Assembly: GCA_949987705.1 (NCBI GenBank)
Contig: OX465281.1
Coordinates: 194,233,112 to 194,297,111, forward strand
Length of the DNA: 64,000 bases
Source of the DNA: Thereva unica
Taxonomy: Eukaryota > Arthropoda > Insecta > Diptera > Therevidae
Direction of reading: 5' to 3'
Under the pieces are notes generated by a model, which was given only the letters and a program-made list of their open reading frames with translations, ran no database searches and was not told where the DNA came from. The number at the start of each line of letters is the position of its first letter. The stretch's first letter is position 1. The translations under genes and the position numbers were made by a program. Shown here piece by piece: positions 39,595 to 49,113 of the stretch.

Positions 39595-40269
39595 CTATGT
39601 AAATGATTCAAAATTCTGATACGTTTGGGGCTGATAGAACTGATTAAGATTCTCATCAGCACCAGCAAAGCTAGAAAATTTCTGCTGGTAATAATTGTCC
39701 GGGCATGGCGGCTCCTTTTCTACAAAAACTTTCCTCTGAACAGGTTGCTTCATATGAAGAAGCATCGGCTCTACCTGGACAGGTCGTGGAAGTGTCTTAA
39801 CTACAGGCTTATGAATGACTTTCTTCGGTGGACGATTGTAGACAACCGGTGGTGGCCTAATTACAACTGGAGGATGATTTACAACAACGTTTGTCGGCGG
39901 TCGTTTTACTATGATTGGAGCGGGCTTGTGTATGACGACTTCTTCCTTATCATTTTCTTCCTCACAAGGATACTGGGGAGCTGGAATCAACTTGTAGTCG
40001 CTGTGTTTTGAAAAATGCATATCCTTAACGGAGCGTGTGTTAACCAATTTATCAAGCGAAGGAACTCTTTCATTGAAAGGCGCTTCGTAGCCGTAATTTG
40101 ATAGCCCTCGGAGGTTTCGGAAGTATGGAAATTGAAAGTTTTGCGATAATGCAAAACCACCCTGCAATAGAAACAACCAGTTATTTAATAAATTTCCTTG
40201 TTAACATATATATTTTATTACATTTAAAATAATAACCAAGGAAGACGTCACAAAAATAGAACTAAACAT
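39595..40269 (-). CDS. Chorion-like secreted eggshell protein 4
   Basis: Exon 1 is 40222-40269 (MFSSIFVTSSLVIILN) with a GTAATA donor. Exon 2 is 39595-40161 after TATTGCAG, with a phase-0 join and 204 residues. The signal peptide ends near GGFALS. The mature part has an unrelated, more charged N-terminal arm (RNLRGLSNYGYEAPFNERVP), then YKLIPAPQYPCEEENDKEE, the core [60 protein letters not shown] and RKVFVEKEPPCPDNYYQQ, and a Phe/Gln/Asn-rich tail. Compared with genes 2 and 3 it has a second Pro-Pro-Pro and lacks Gly repeats. A minus-strand AATAAA lies at 39552-39557. Upstream are TATAAAAA (40324-40317) and TCACGT (40370-40365). It is very likely co-expressed with genes 2 and 3. Confidence 0.73.
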
Positions 40270-40316
40270 TTTGAAATATGAATTCAAACTATAAAATTCA
40301 CAAACTAATCTTCTAG

Positions 40317-40370
40317 TTTTTATACAATGTTCTTAAAGTCAAACTGTTCTTAGGAAATTTTTTTACGTGA
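40317..40370 (-). promoter_or_regulatory. Promoter of chorion-like gene 4: TCACGT hexamer and TATA box
   Basis: On the minus strand TCACGT is at 40370-40365 and TATAAAAA at 40324-40317, 40 nt apart. The TATA box is 47 nt above the ATG. Same arrangement as gene 2 with a slightly wider gap. Confidence 0.6.
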
Positions 40371-40374
40371 TAAA

Positions 40375-41300
40375 AAGGCGTAAAACACTTTTCTTCTTCA
40401 TTTAGTTCACCTGAAAGTAAGTTTCCTATAATTTATTTCCGGTCAGATTTAACGTGAGGAATAGATCAGATTCGAATGCAAATGCAACGTGATGGATGTA
40501 ATATGAACTGCCAAAGCCTGAGTGATTCAATTTACGTAACGTCGTAGGTGAAGTGTCACCTTCAAGATGAAAGCGAAAAACATTTTAAAGAATCAAAATG
40601 AAATGTGTTTAGTGGATTTTGAGAAATTCGATAATTGTGAAAAAATGTTGTAGAAGTTCTATTAATTTTTTTTTTTTTTTTAATAATAAGATCAGATCGT
40701 TAGATCAAAATTTTTTTATTAATGATTACCAACTCACTTTTTATTTTTTTCGTTAGGTTTTACTTTTTTCGGTAGATCACACGTCACGTGTCGTTTAAAT
40801 ATCCTAGGCAGTCCGATTGATCAGTCGGACTGCATTAACTTTAGTGCGTTAGAATCATAAGTCACCACTATTGCTGTGTAGGATTACAGTTGTTACCAGA
40901 GCCCAACACTAACATTGATCGTTCGAATCAGCTGGATAGATGAACAAATGATAACCGTTTCACATTGAAAATCAACGAAGATCTGCCTAAAAAGTGGTGA
41001 AGATCATTAAAGAAAAGAAAACTCTAATTCCGCAGTTCCACAGTCGAGTTGCTCTATTTTCTAACGATTCTGGTCTATAACGTGAGCGAATTGGAGAAAA
41101 ATCGGTGAAAAATCACTATAATTGTAGCGTTAAAGTTTTGCCATGGTTAGCTACATACATGCAGTGGTTCAAAAAGGCGTTGGTGGAGCAAAAGACTCCA
41201 TTACCCATAAGTCCAGGGTATTGATGTAAACTTGACGGTCCCTTGCAGCATGTTTACAATCGGGATGTTGCGCAATTTTTATATAACTATATGTATTTCG
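40375..41300. other. Intergenic DNA with a possible plus-strand core promoter
   Basis: At 40784-40789 there is another TCACGT, overlapping ACGTGT. TTTAAATA follows at 40794-40801, and an initiator-like ATCAGTC about 28 nt on. A hairpin GCAGTCCGA..TCGGACTGC spans 40810-40835. The following 300 nt have short frames only and could be a 5' leader. No coding exon could be recognised, so a gene start here is only a suggestion. Confidence 0.3.
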
Positions 41301-41306
41301 AAAATA

Positions 41307-42964
41307 CAGTCCACGAAATTAATTTGAAGACACCTACTTTTTCCAACTTTGAAGTTCCGTTATGCAAAAATCAAGCATTTATATGAGTTACCAAATATAT
41401 CAAAATTTAGGGAATTTTGTGTAGATTGGTTTTGGATTCAAAAATATCCCATTTTCCTTGGATTTCTAGAAGAGGAACAGTAAATTTGAGCACACTCCTA
41501 AATTTATACCTTGGAAATGCGAAATTAAATTGAAGACACTACCATATTTCTATTATTTTTTATTTGTACAATAATTTTTTTTACATCTTAATATTTGGTT
41601 GGTCCACCTTGATTATTTATGATCTGAAAACAACGATTTGGCATTGAATTAATTAATTTTTTTATCATATCATCTGGAATTTCTTCCCACGTAGACAAAA
41701 TCGATCTTTTAAGCTCCTGAACTCTGTTGAATCGAGTTCCGTTATTTTAGATTTTCCGGGCCATCTATCCCCTCAGGTTTTTAATTGGACTGAGATCAAG
41801 ACTTCGTGCGGGCCACTTCATTAAAGGGATGATTTCTTCGGCCAACCGTTGTTTTGTTCTCCTAGCAGTGTGTATGGGCGCGTTATCCTGTTGGAAAATA
41901 AAGTTTGTTTTTTGTTTGTTATTCTCAGGATACTCATCCATTATCATTTCTAGGAGTTCCACGTAGCTGTCCGCATGCATTCGTACCTTGTTTTGTCAAG
42001 GAAACCAAAAACATCCCACGCCATAACTCTCCCGCCTCCTGAATGACTGCTCATTCGGACTTATGGTGCTCTTCCTAGATCCTGCCAATATGCCAATTGC
42101 CAATTGCACATCCATCAGAACCATCCAGATAATTTTTTTTCATCACTGAAGATCACATTCTGATATTCGTGAGTCCATGACATGTGACTTTCAGCGAAAT
42201 CCAGGCGACGAACTTTGTGTTCTGTAGTAAGCAGAGATTTTTTTGCCGGCTTTTTGTACATGAAGTTCGGATTGGCTTGCAAAATTTGTTGTATACGTCT
42301 AACACCAATTGAAAGATATAGTTTCAATTTAATGACGGAAGGACTAAGTTTTCCAACGGTTGCTTCTTGAAATATGCGGGTATTCTGAGGAGTTGCCAAT
42401 TTTTGAGAGCACCTGTGCTATTCTTGACACCGTAATTATCACCCAAATCGAGAAAATTACTCACAACAATGACAGATCTTCTAATTTTCGATGCAATTGA
42501 GTCTTTTGACAACCTTGCATCCTTGTTTGCAAGAATTTGTCCCCTTTCTACGTCATTCAATTTTAATCCTCGAACCATAATAAAAAAAAACACTTTAACA
42601 ATGAAACTTTGACTCGATCGAACTTTAAATCACTCAAATTCACTGAAAAACAAGATGAATGGGTATGATATTCGGATCCAAGATTTGGGCGTTGCGCCCA
42701 CAATTTTTCAGAAAAATGGGCGTAATTTGAAGTGTCTTCAAATTAATTTCGCATTTCCAAGGTATATCTTTAGGAGATTGCTCAAATTTACCGTTCCTTT
42801 TCTAGAATTCCATGGAAAACGAGAAATTTGTGAATCCAAAACCAATCTACACAAAATGCCCTAAATTTTGATATATTTGGTAACTCATATAAATGCTTGG
42901 TTTTTGCATAACGGAACTTCAAAGTTGGGAAAAGTAGGGGTCTTCAAATTAATTTCGTGGACTG
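41307..42964 (-). mobile_element. Tc1-like (IS630-Tc1-mariner) transposon with long TIRs
   Basis: It is flanked by TA (41305-41306, 42965-42966) and starts CAGTCCACGAAATTAATTTG. TIRs of about 235 bp (41307-41543 and 42729-42964) match closely. Each TIR carries the direct repeat CGAAATTAA(T/A)TTGAAGACAC at its outer and inner end, the IR/DR layout of long-TIR Tc1 elements such as Minos or the S element. Total length is 1658 bp. The transposase on the minus strand is inactivated. Confidence 0.93.
41765..42575 (-). pseudogene. Tc1-like transposase, dead
   Basis: It starts at about 42575 (MVRGLKLNDVERGQILANKD, SKIRRSVIVVSNFL), the first helix-turn-helix. After a frame change come LSPSVIKLKLYLSIGVRRIQ, QILQANPNFMYKKPAKKSL, DFAESHMSWTHEYQNVIF and SDEKK with the first catalytic Asp, about 42140. 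The middle (42000-42115) is frameshifted with traces of GGGRVMAWDVFG. The last part gives NFIFQQDNAPIHTARRTKQR with the second Asp, and LDLSPIKNL where the family has NPIEN. The third catalytic residue, Glu, is thus Lys. Stops and shifts also disable the gene. Confidence 0.88.
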
Positions 42965-42966
42965 TA

Positions 42967-43077
42967 TATTAAGGTTTATTATATATCTAACAATCTCACT
43001 TGCAATGTTGCAGCGCAATAGCACTGTCTCCTTGACCTATTTATAACGTGATTTGGACAAAGTTCGAACCCCATTCT
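42967..43077. other. Short spacer
   Basis: AT-rich bases between the Tc1 element and LINE-A copy 2; nothing recognised. Confidence 0.5.
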
Positions 43078-43199
43078 CATTTCGCGATCGCCTTCGAAAC
43101 AAGACAGTTCGACAAAGATGCGATCAGCAGGTACTGTTGGAAGAAGAAATGCAAAAACGTTGACTACGTTGGTTTGAAAATGTTTGCCGAATGAATGAT
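43078..43199 (+). pseudogene. LINE-A copy 2, left half
   Basis: CGCGATCGCCTTCGAAACA, GACAGTTCGACAAAGATGCG and ATCAGCAG match 370-420 of the first copy. It continues to CGAATGAATGATA, after which LINE-C intervenes. The right half resumes at 45547. Confidence 0.85.
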
Positions 43200-45545
43200 A
43201 GCCTTGATCTTTTCCTTACTTCTCATCCAGCACGATATACCGTCACAGTTGATTCACCTCTCGGCAATTCGGACCACTGCCTAGTTAGCGCTAGCTTCCC
43301 ATTCAAATTTCCCACCCCTCCCAAACCAGTCAGAAGAACTGTATGGCATTATCGGAAGGCCAATTGGCTGGGGCTTACTAATTTTTTCCAATCTACTGAC
43401 TGGAACCAGTGTTTCCGTAATAAAAACGTCAACTCTGCCGCTATCAGTATCACTAGAATCATACAGCCAGGAATGCATTTGTTCATTCCTCATTCTACTA
43501 AATCTGTGAAGGCTAGGCCCAACAGATGGTTTAATCAGGAGTGTATGAATGCAATCAGAAATAAAGAAGCCGCCTTTCGAGCTTACAAGAGCTTCCCGAG
43601 TGAATCGCTCCGTGCAGAGTATATCAAACTAAGAAATTCCTGTAAAGTAATCATCAGGAATGTCAAAAATTTATTTGACAGCAAGTTGAGAAGTAAACTA
43701 CTTAATGCAACCTCTGGTAGCAAGAACTTCTGGTCCTTGGAAAGCTCCATTAAGAAGAATTTCACCACCTCCACAACTCCTTCATTCATCCACGATGAAA
43801 AGGTGATAACTGACAGAAAATCCAAGGCCGATTTATTAGCATCTCTGTTTGCTTCAAATTCTTCTCTACCCCAAAATGATACGCTACCCCCGGTCCTCGA
43901 GCACAGCGCTCATTTAATGGACAGGGTTTACTTCAGGACTCGTGAGGTGTACAGGTGCCTCAAGGAGCTCGATGTCAACAAATCCACTGGACCCGATAAT
44001 ATACCCCCTATCGTCTTAAAACAATGCGCCTCACCTTTGGCTAAACCTCTGCGCAAACTTTTTGCCTTATCATACTCTTCCGGAGTTTACCCAGATTCTT
44101 GGAAACTTGCTCATGTGCAGCCAATACCGAAAAAAGGTAACTCCAGCCTTCCCACCAACTACCGCCCAATAGCAATCACTTCTATCCTCTCCAAAACCAT
44201 GGAGACGATAATTAACAAAAAGCTTATGGGATATCTAGAATCCAACCAACTTATAAATGACAAACAATACGGCTTCCGAAAAAAAAAGATCCACTGGTGA
44301 TCTTTTAGTTTGCCTTACCGAACACCTCAGCCGTAGTCTGCATGGATCCGGTGAGTCTAGTCTGGTTGCTCTAGATATCTCCAAGGCTTTTGATAGAGTA
44401 TGGCACTCAGCCTTGTTAGCTAAACTAAAAGCTATTGGAATTGACTCGCTTCTCTATAAGTGGGTTGAGCGTTTCCTTTCCGGCCGTTCAATTAAGGTAG
44501 TTTTGGATGGCGTCAAATCTGAATCTCACCCCATCTCTGCGGGGGTGCCCCAGGGGTCAATTTTATTACCGGCCCTATTTCTTATCTTTATAAATGACCT
44601 ACTTTCAATCCCCTCCAACCCACTTCTCAGCTTCGCTGACGACGGTACACTACGTTACTCGTACAGCTTCGATACAAGACAGACACATGCCAGATCCTGT
44701 CTTGATCATCGTGAACTAATGTTCAACTCTATTAATAACGACATTGAACTTATTATAGAGTGGCGAAAAAAGAATCGTGTTGAATTCAACCCCTCCAAAA
44801 CCAAGTACTGTCTTATTTCAAAGAAAAAGGTCAACACATCACCATCCTTGACAGTGGATGGCGTGAAAGTAAAGGCCGACCCATCCCTACACATCTTAGA
44901 CGTGACATTAGCCAAAGACCATATATTCCAAATCGCCAAACATGCATCCCAGTGCTTGGGATTTCTTAAGAGGTGCAGGTTCCTCCTCCAGCCATCGGCC
45001 CGTGCTGTTATTTATAAATCCTACATTCGGCCTCTTCTCGAATACAACTCCCTCATTTGGGGCGGCGCTCCAATAACAACCTTGGCAAGGTTAGATAAGG
45101 TCCAAAAAAGGCCCTTAAATTAATTGATGACGATACCGCTTGACGATACCATCGACCCCCTAAGCCACCGTAGGAATGTAGCAGCACTGACAAAATTTTA
45201 TCGCTACTATCATAGTGACTGTTCCTCCGAGCTAAACGCTCTCCTGCCTCCACGGCATTCTTATACCCGCAACACCAGATTAGCCCACTCGTCTCATTCC
45301 CTCCACCTGCAACACCTGTAACTGTAAATAGAACAACTCGACTGTGGAATAATCTCTCGCAGACGGTATTTCCAAGCTCCTACAACATCCAAGAGTTCAA
45401 ACGCAGGGTTCATCACCACCTTCTTCAATACTCTCCCCCGTACTAAGCTTACTGCTAGACATTGCACCATGACGTGACAAATGACATGACGGACTAATAG
45501 TACAAAGGGTGACTCCTGAGCTTAGCACTACCACATAAAAAAAAA
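43200..45545 (+). pseudogene. LINE-C (Jockey/CR1-like) copy, 5'-truncated, RT almost intact
   Basis: It begins inside the endonuclease (DLFLTSHPARYTVTVDSPLG, NSDHCLVSASFPF). Then come ARPNRWFNQECMNAIRNKEA, VYRCLKELDVNKSTGPDNIP, AHVQPIPKKGNSSLPTNYRP IAITSILSKTME and YGFRK. A one-base shift in an A9 run (44279-44288) breaks the frame. It continues TGDLLVCLTEHL, LDISKAFDRVWHSALL, SAGVPQGSILLPALFLIFIN, and LLSFADDGTLRYSY with catalytic FADD near 44633. Later FNPSKTKYCLISKK and RPLLEYNSLIWGGAPI, then a stop at 45121 followed in frame by RRNVAALTKFYRYYHSDCSS. It ends TACAAAGGG...CACATA with 9 A. Only the A-run shift and late stop separate it from a complete RT. Confidence 0.9.
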
Positions 45546-45546
45546 C

Positions 45547-45765
45547 AGCTGCTTGCCACGTCGCGCAGACTGGAGAATCCAGCGATCGACACCGAAGAAA
45601 ACCTGGCTAAAGACTATCGAAGGTGACTAAAGAATCAACGATTTATCAGTTACGGAGGGTCGAGACACCGCCAAAAACCGGCAAGAATGGAAAAGAATCG
45701 TGAATGGAGTTCGAGATCCAGCGGCACCGTCAGCAGCGTATCCGTTGCGGGGACGTCCCGCGGGA
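45547..45765 (+). pseudogene. LINE-A copy 2, right half
   Basis: GCTTGCCACGTCGCGCAGAC, TGGAGAATCCAGCGATCG, GAGACACCGCCAAAAACCGG and CAAGAATGGAAAAGAATCG match 493-640 of the first copy. Together with 43078-43199 it is one element split by LINE-C. It ends near GCGTATCCGTTGCGGGGACG. Confidence 0.85.
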
Positions 45766-45885
45766 TTCTCTTTATTTTGGTGTCACAAATAATTTCCCAA
45801 AAGTCAGTCCATAAATCCAACTGGCGGGCTATCCAAGTTATGGAGGGTCAAAAGGCACAAAAAAAGTTTTTCAGAAATATACATA

Positions 45886-46175
45886 CGAGGTGTGACAATT
45901 AAGTAATGAGACTGATTATATTTCCGAGATTGTGGTAACCCTGCGACCTTGAAATTCCCTTTCCCTTCTCTCGGCATCCTTCCCCTCTCCATTGATATAT
46001 TTGCCATCGCTATAGCTTGTTTAGTTCGCCTGCTCTGTCGTGTTGAGTAAACGTGTGTTCGTGGTGCTCGTCACGAAAATGGAAAAACGAAATCAAGAAC
46101 AACGCGTCGCGATAAAATTTTGCGTCAAATTGGGTGAGGCCCGCCGTGTCTCAATTCGATGCCGAGGCTACAACC
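45886..46175 (+). pseudogene. 5' end of a mariner-like element
   Basis: After TA (45884-45885) comes CGAGGTGTGACAATTAAGTA ATGAGACTG, a mariner-type TIR. An ATG at 46079 opens MEKRNQEQRVAIKFCVKLGE, like the start of a mariner transposase. The frame is lost within 30 residues and the rest of the element is absent, cut where a Harbinger fragment begins. Confidence 0.65.
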
Positions 46176-46179
46176 ATTA

Positions 46180-46737
46180 AACCTGAGCTAGACGATGATG
46201 ACACTGACCACATGTCGTTGTTTCCTCCGCGATAGGTGTTGATGACGATGACAATATGAAAGAAGTTTCAGGTATTATGATACTTAGACTTTGATTTGAT
46301 ATTGCAGTACTAAATCTAAGACATTTATATAAATTGCCAATGCCCAAAATACTTAAAGTTACACTAAGCTTTTCATGAAGTGATATGGCTTGTCTCATAA
46401 CAGCATTCTGCTTTTGTATTAAGGGTGCTATCTACTAAATCCAATAGTTCCTTGTAAGCACTCTCACTCATCCGTAAATAGTTTAACCAATCAAAGTTTA
46501 GGTACCATTCTCTAATCCACTTTGCTCTCTCTAAGCTTAATTAGTGATAAACATAGCGCTAAAGAATCTTCATCCATGATCACAACGAAAACTTTGCGTT
46601 AGCAATTTTCAAAATGACAAATATGCACAAAACTAACAACTGAACTGATCGTCTGCAACACAGCATAAAATTGACTGAACTGACAGTTGAACTGATACTG
46701 GGACTGAACGAATAACTGAACTGATGGTGTAGAGCCC
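46180..46737 (-). pseudogene. Harbinger-like fragment: one end and N-terminal transposase
   Basis: Minus-strand ATG at 46577 opens MDEDSLALCLSLIKLRESK. Shifted frames then give REWYLNFDWLNYLRMSESAY, KELLDLVDS, VMRQAISLHEKLSVTLSILG and LRFSTAISNQSLSIIIPET, the N-terminal region of PIF/Harbinger transposases. It is a different family from that at 11365. The end beyond the gene (46600-46737) is rich in AACTGA/TCAGTT words and finishes CTCTACACC...GGGGGC next to TTA, which could be the terminal repeat and target site. The catalytic half is missing. Confidence 0.7.
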
Positions 46738-47645
46738 CCTTAATAAAAACGTCAACTTTGTCTTTTATTCAATTTGAATCATAAAAAATCTGTGAAATGC
46801 GAATATATGGTATAATCGGGAACGAACGAAATAAAAACTAAAGAAGCCCTCATGAGCCATATCATACGTTTCAACGAGAGGCGCCAGAGTCCAAATACCC
46901 TCCATAGAGACTCGTCCCCGCGACAGAATTATGGAAAATAGACCCTCTGTAGTGTTTAGTCGTCGATTCACATGCGCTATTGAGACGGCGAAAATTTATG
47001 CGCGCATCATCAAAGGGAAACGACTGACTACAAGTATGTCCTCCTATGTCACGTTGGCCAGACAATCATTTTCGATTGAAATGATAGCCAATTGGACAAT
47101 CGGTGGTCGGACATGTTGTTCATAAAATATGATTTTATCAATTTTAGTTTATAGAAGCTTCGCTCCAAGGTAGCAATTCAAACTGCAATTTGTCCTCAGG
47201 CGTAAGTGGATGTACATCCAGAAATTCGGAATCAAAAATAGGAAACTGTATATTAAAATTCTTATCACCGCAACTGTAAAATAAACGGAAGCTTTAATGC
47301 GCACCAATAGAATTGGAAATTTAAACGCAGGCGGGGAAATGACAATTCCACACAAATGACGTTAACATTTCGTGTATAGATAAAATACAAAGGCAGTTCC
47401 CATAGCATCTGACCACGCAGTGGCAATGAGACCGTTAAATTGTGATAGGTAATATAAAATGAGCGGGTGATTTGGGATTTTAAACGAACGGAATGACTCT
47501 TTTCTTTTCGAATGTACTTTCGTGGAGGGATTTGAAACTCTTACTGCCCATGGGAAGAGCGATTTTGATATTCCCAATTGTTTTTGCGCACGCCATATAT
47601 TGGCTTATAGGTCCAGCGAGGCGCACCAGGTTGAAGCAAATTTTA
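46738..47645. other. Unassigned sequence
   Basis: Open frames around 46871-47065 (-) and 46931-47125 (+) overlap and have no recognisable motif. No repeats identified. Confidence 0.4.
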
Positions 47646-48200
47646 TATAATCCTATAAATGCGAAAGTAACTCTGTCTGTCTCTTTCTTACTCTTTCACG
47701 TTTAAACAGCTGAACCGATTTTGATGAAATTTGTTACCGAGATAGATTAGACCTTGGAGAAGGACATAGGTTCCTTTTTGCCGCAAAAAAAGTTGAAGGG
47801 GTTTTAATAGGAGATGATTGAAGTACAAACAAATTAAAAAATTAAAAATATTTAAAATCTTAATTGACAGACAACGCACAGCCCAAACCGCAAAAGGGGC
47901 TAAAGTTTTGACAGTGCATCACTATAATGACGTGGACATCCATCAAGAAACCACTTTTCAAAATTCGTCCCCTAAGGGGGTGTTATGGAGTTAATCCATA
48001 CCGCTGGAGTTGAAAGGCTGAAAATTTGCATCCCTATATTGATGTGAATATCCACTAAGAAGCGATTTTTCGAAATTCATCCCCTAAGGAGGTGAAATGG
48101 GGTTAATCCAAACCGCTGGACCTAAAAGGCTGAAATTTTGAGAGTGCATCCCTATGACGTGGACATCCACTAAGAAGCGATTTTTCAAAATTCGTTTCCT

Positions 48201-49113
48201 AAGGGAAGAAATAGTCTTATAGTAATAAATGACATTCTTGTTGGCGCTCTAGATAGTAGAACAGGCGGCATACAGTGGGGTTTGCTAGATCGCCTTAAGG
48301 ACCTCGACTACGCAGATGATATCTGTTTGCTGGCCCACAGACATCAGGAGCTAAAAAACATGTTAAACAATTTGGCAACAGAAAGTAGTCTAGCAGGCTT
48401 AAGGCTGAATCCGAATAAAACGAAAGAAATGCGGATAAATGCAAACACACTTGAACGAACTGCGCTGAATAACCGTGACGTGGAACTGGTAGATAAATTC
48501 TGCTACCTCGGTAGTATTATTACCGAAAATGGTGGTGCAGAAGAAGACGTCAGTTCCAGAATAAATAAAGCACGAAGCGCATATGCATGCTTGTTCCGCA
48601 TATGGAGATCAACGGAGATCTCAACCAACACCAAATTGCGGCTGTTCAACTCCAACGTTAAGGCAGTTCTTTTATACGGTTGCGAAACATGGAAAGTCAC
48701 CCAATTCATCACAGGGCGCCTACAAGCCTTCATAAACAGATGCCTACGTCGTATCCTAAAAATCCGCTGGCAAGATAGAATTTCAAATGAAGAGCTATGG
48801 CGCCGTGCCGGCCAAGAAAGGATAGACGACCAAATCAGGCGAAGGAAATGGAATTGGGTTGGCCACACCTTGCGACGCGATAACGAAAATCTAGCCAAAC
48901 AGGCCCTTGACTGGAACCCGCAAGGATCCCGTCGAGTTGGAAGACCTAGAACAACGTGGAGGAGAACCCTACTAGCAGAGGCCGCAACTACTGGGAGATC
49001 CTGGTCAGAGCTAAGAGCTGTCGCGCAAAACAGAGTCCGCTGGAGGGCAACTGTTTCCGCCCTATATCCCACGAGGGATTAAGGGGCACATAGATAGATA
49101 GAAGGGAAGAAAT
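48201..49113 (+). mobile_element. LINE-B (RTE-like) copy 3, 5'-truncated, with 12-bp target duplication
   Basis: The element body is 48213-49101. AAGGGAAGAAAT occurs on both sides (48201-48212 and 49102-49113), and the joined flanks reconstruct the Helitron repeat. It is truncated inside the RT, a common outcome of target-primed reverse transcription. It ends not in poly(A) but in ATAGATAGATAG. Confidence 0.9.
48222..49082 (+). pseudogene. LINE-B RT C-terminal part, open frame
   Basis: From VINDILVGALDSRTGGIQWG the frame is open to 49082. It contains LDRLKDLDYADDICLLAHRH with catalytic YADD near 48313, SLAGLRLNPNKTKEMRINAN, FCYLGSIITENGGAEEDVSS, RIWRSTEISTNTKLRLFNSN, LLYGCETWKVT and FINRCLRRILKIRWQDRISN. 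The end is RKWNWVGHTLRRDNENLAKQ and GRPRTTWRRTLLAEAATTGR. It is the best preserved LINE-B copy in the window and has no internal stop, but it lacks the endonuclease and most RT fingers. Confidence 0.88.

Larger units (their letters stand above)
47651..49113 (+). mobile_element. Second copy of the minisatellite-bearing Helitron family, split by LINE-B
   Basis: TCCTATAAATGCGAAAGTAA CTCTGTCTGTC then TTTGATGAAATTTGTTACCG and TTAGACCTTGGAGA match the start of the Helitron at 28979. It holds about 2.5 diverged units of the 118-bp repeat (47880-48212) including CATCCCCTAAGGAGGTGAAA TGGGG. LINE-B is inserted at 48213-49101. Sequence after 49113 (ATGGGGTGAATAGGTTGTAT) continues the Helitron briefly. 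No CTAG end was recognised, so the right boundary is unknown. Confidence 0.7.
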
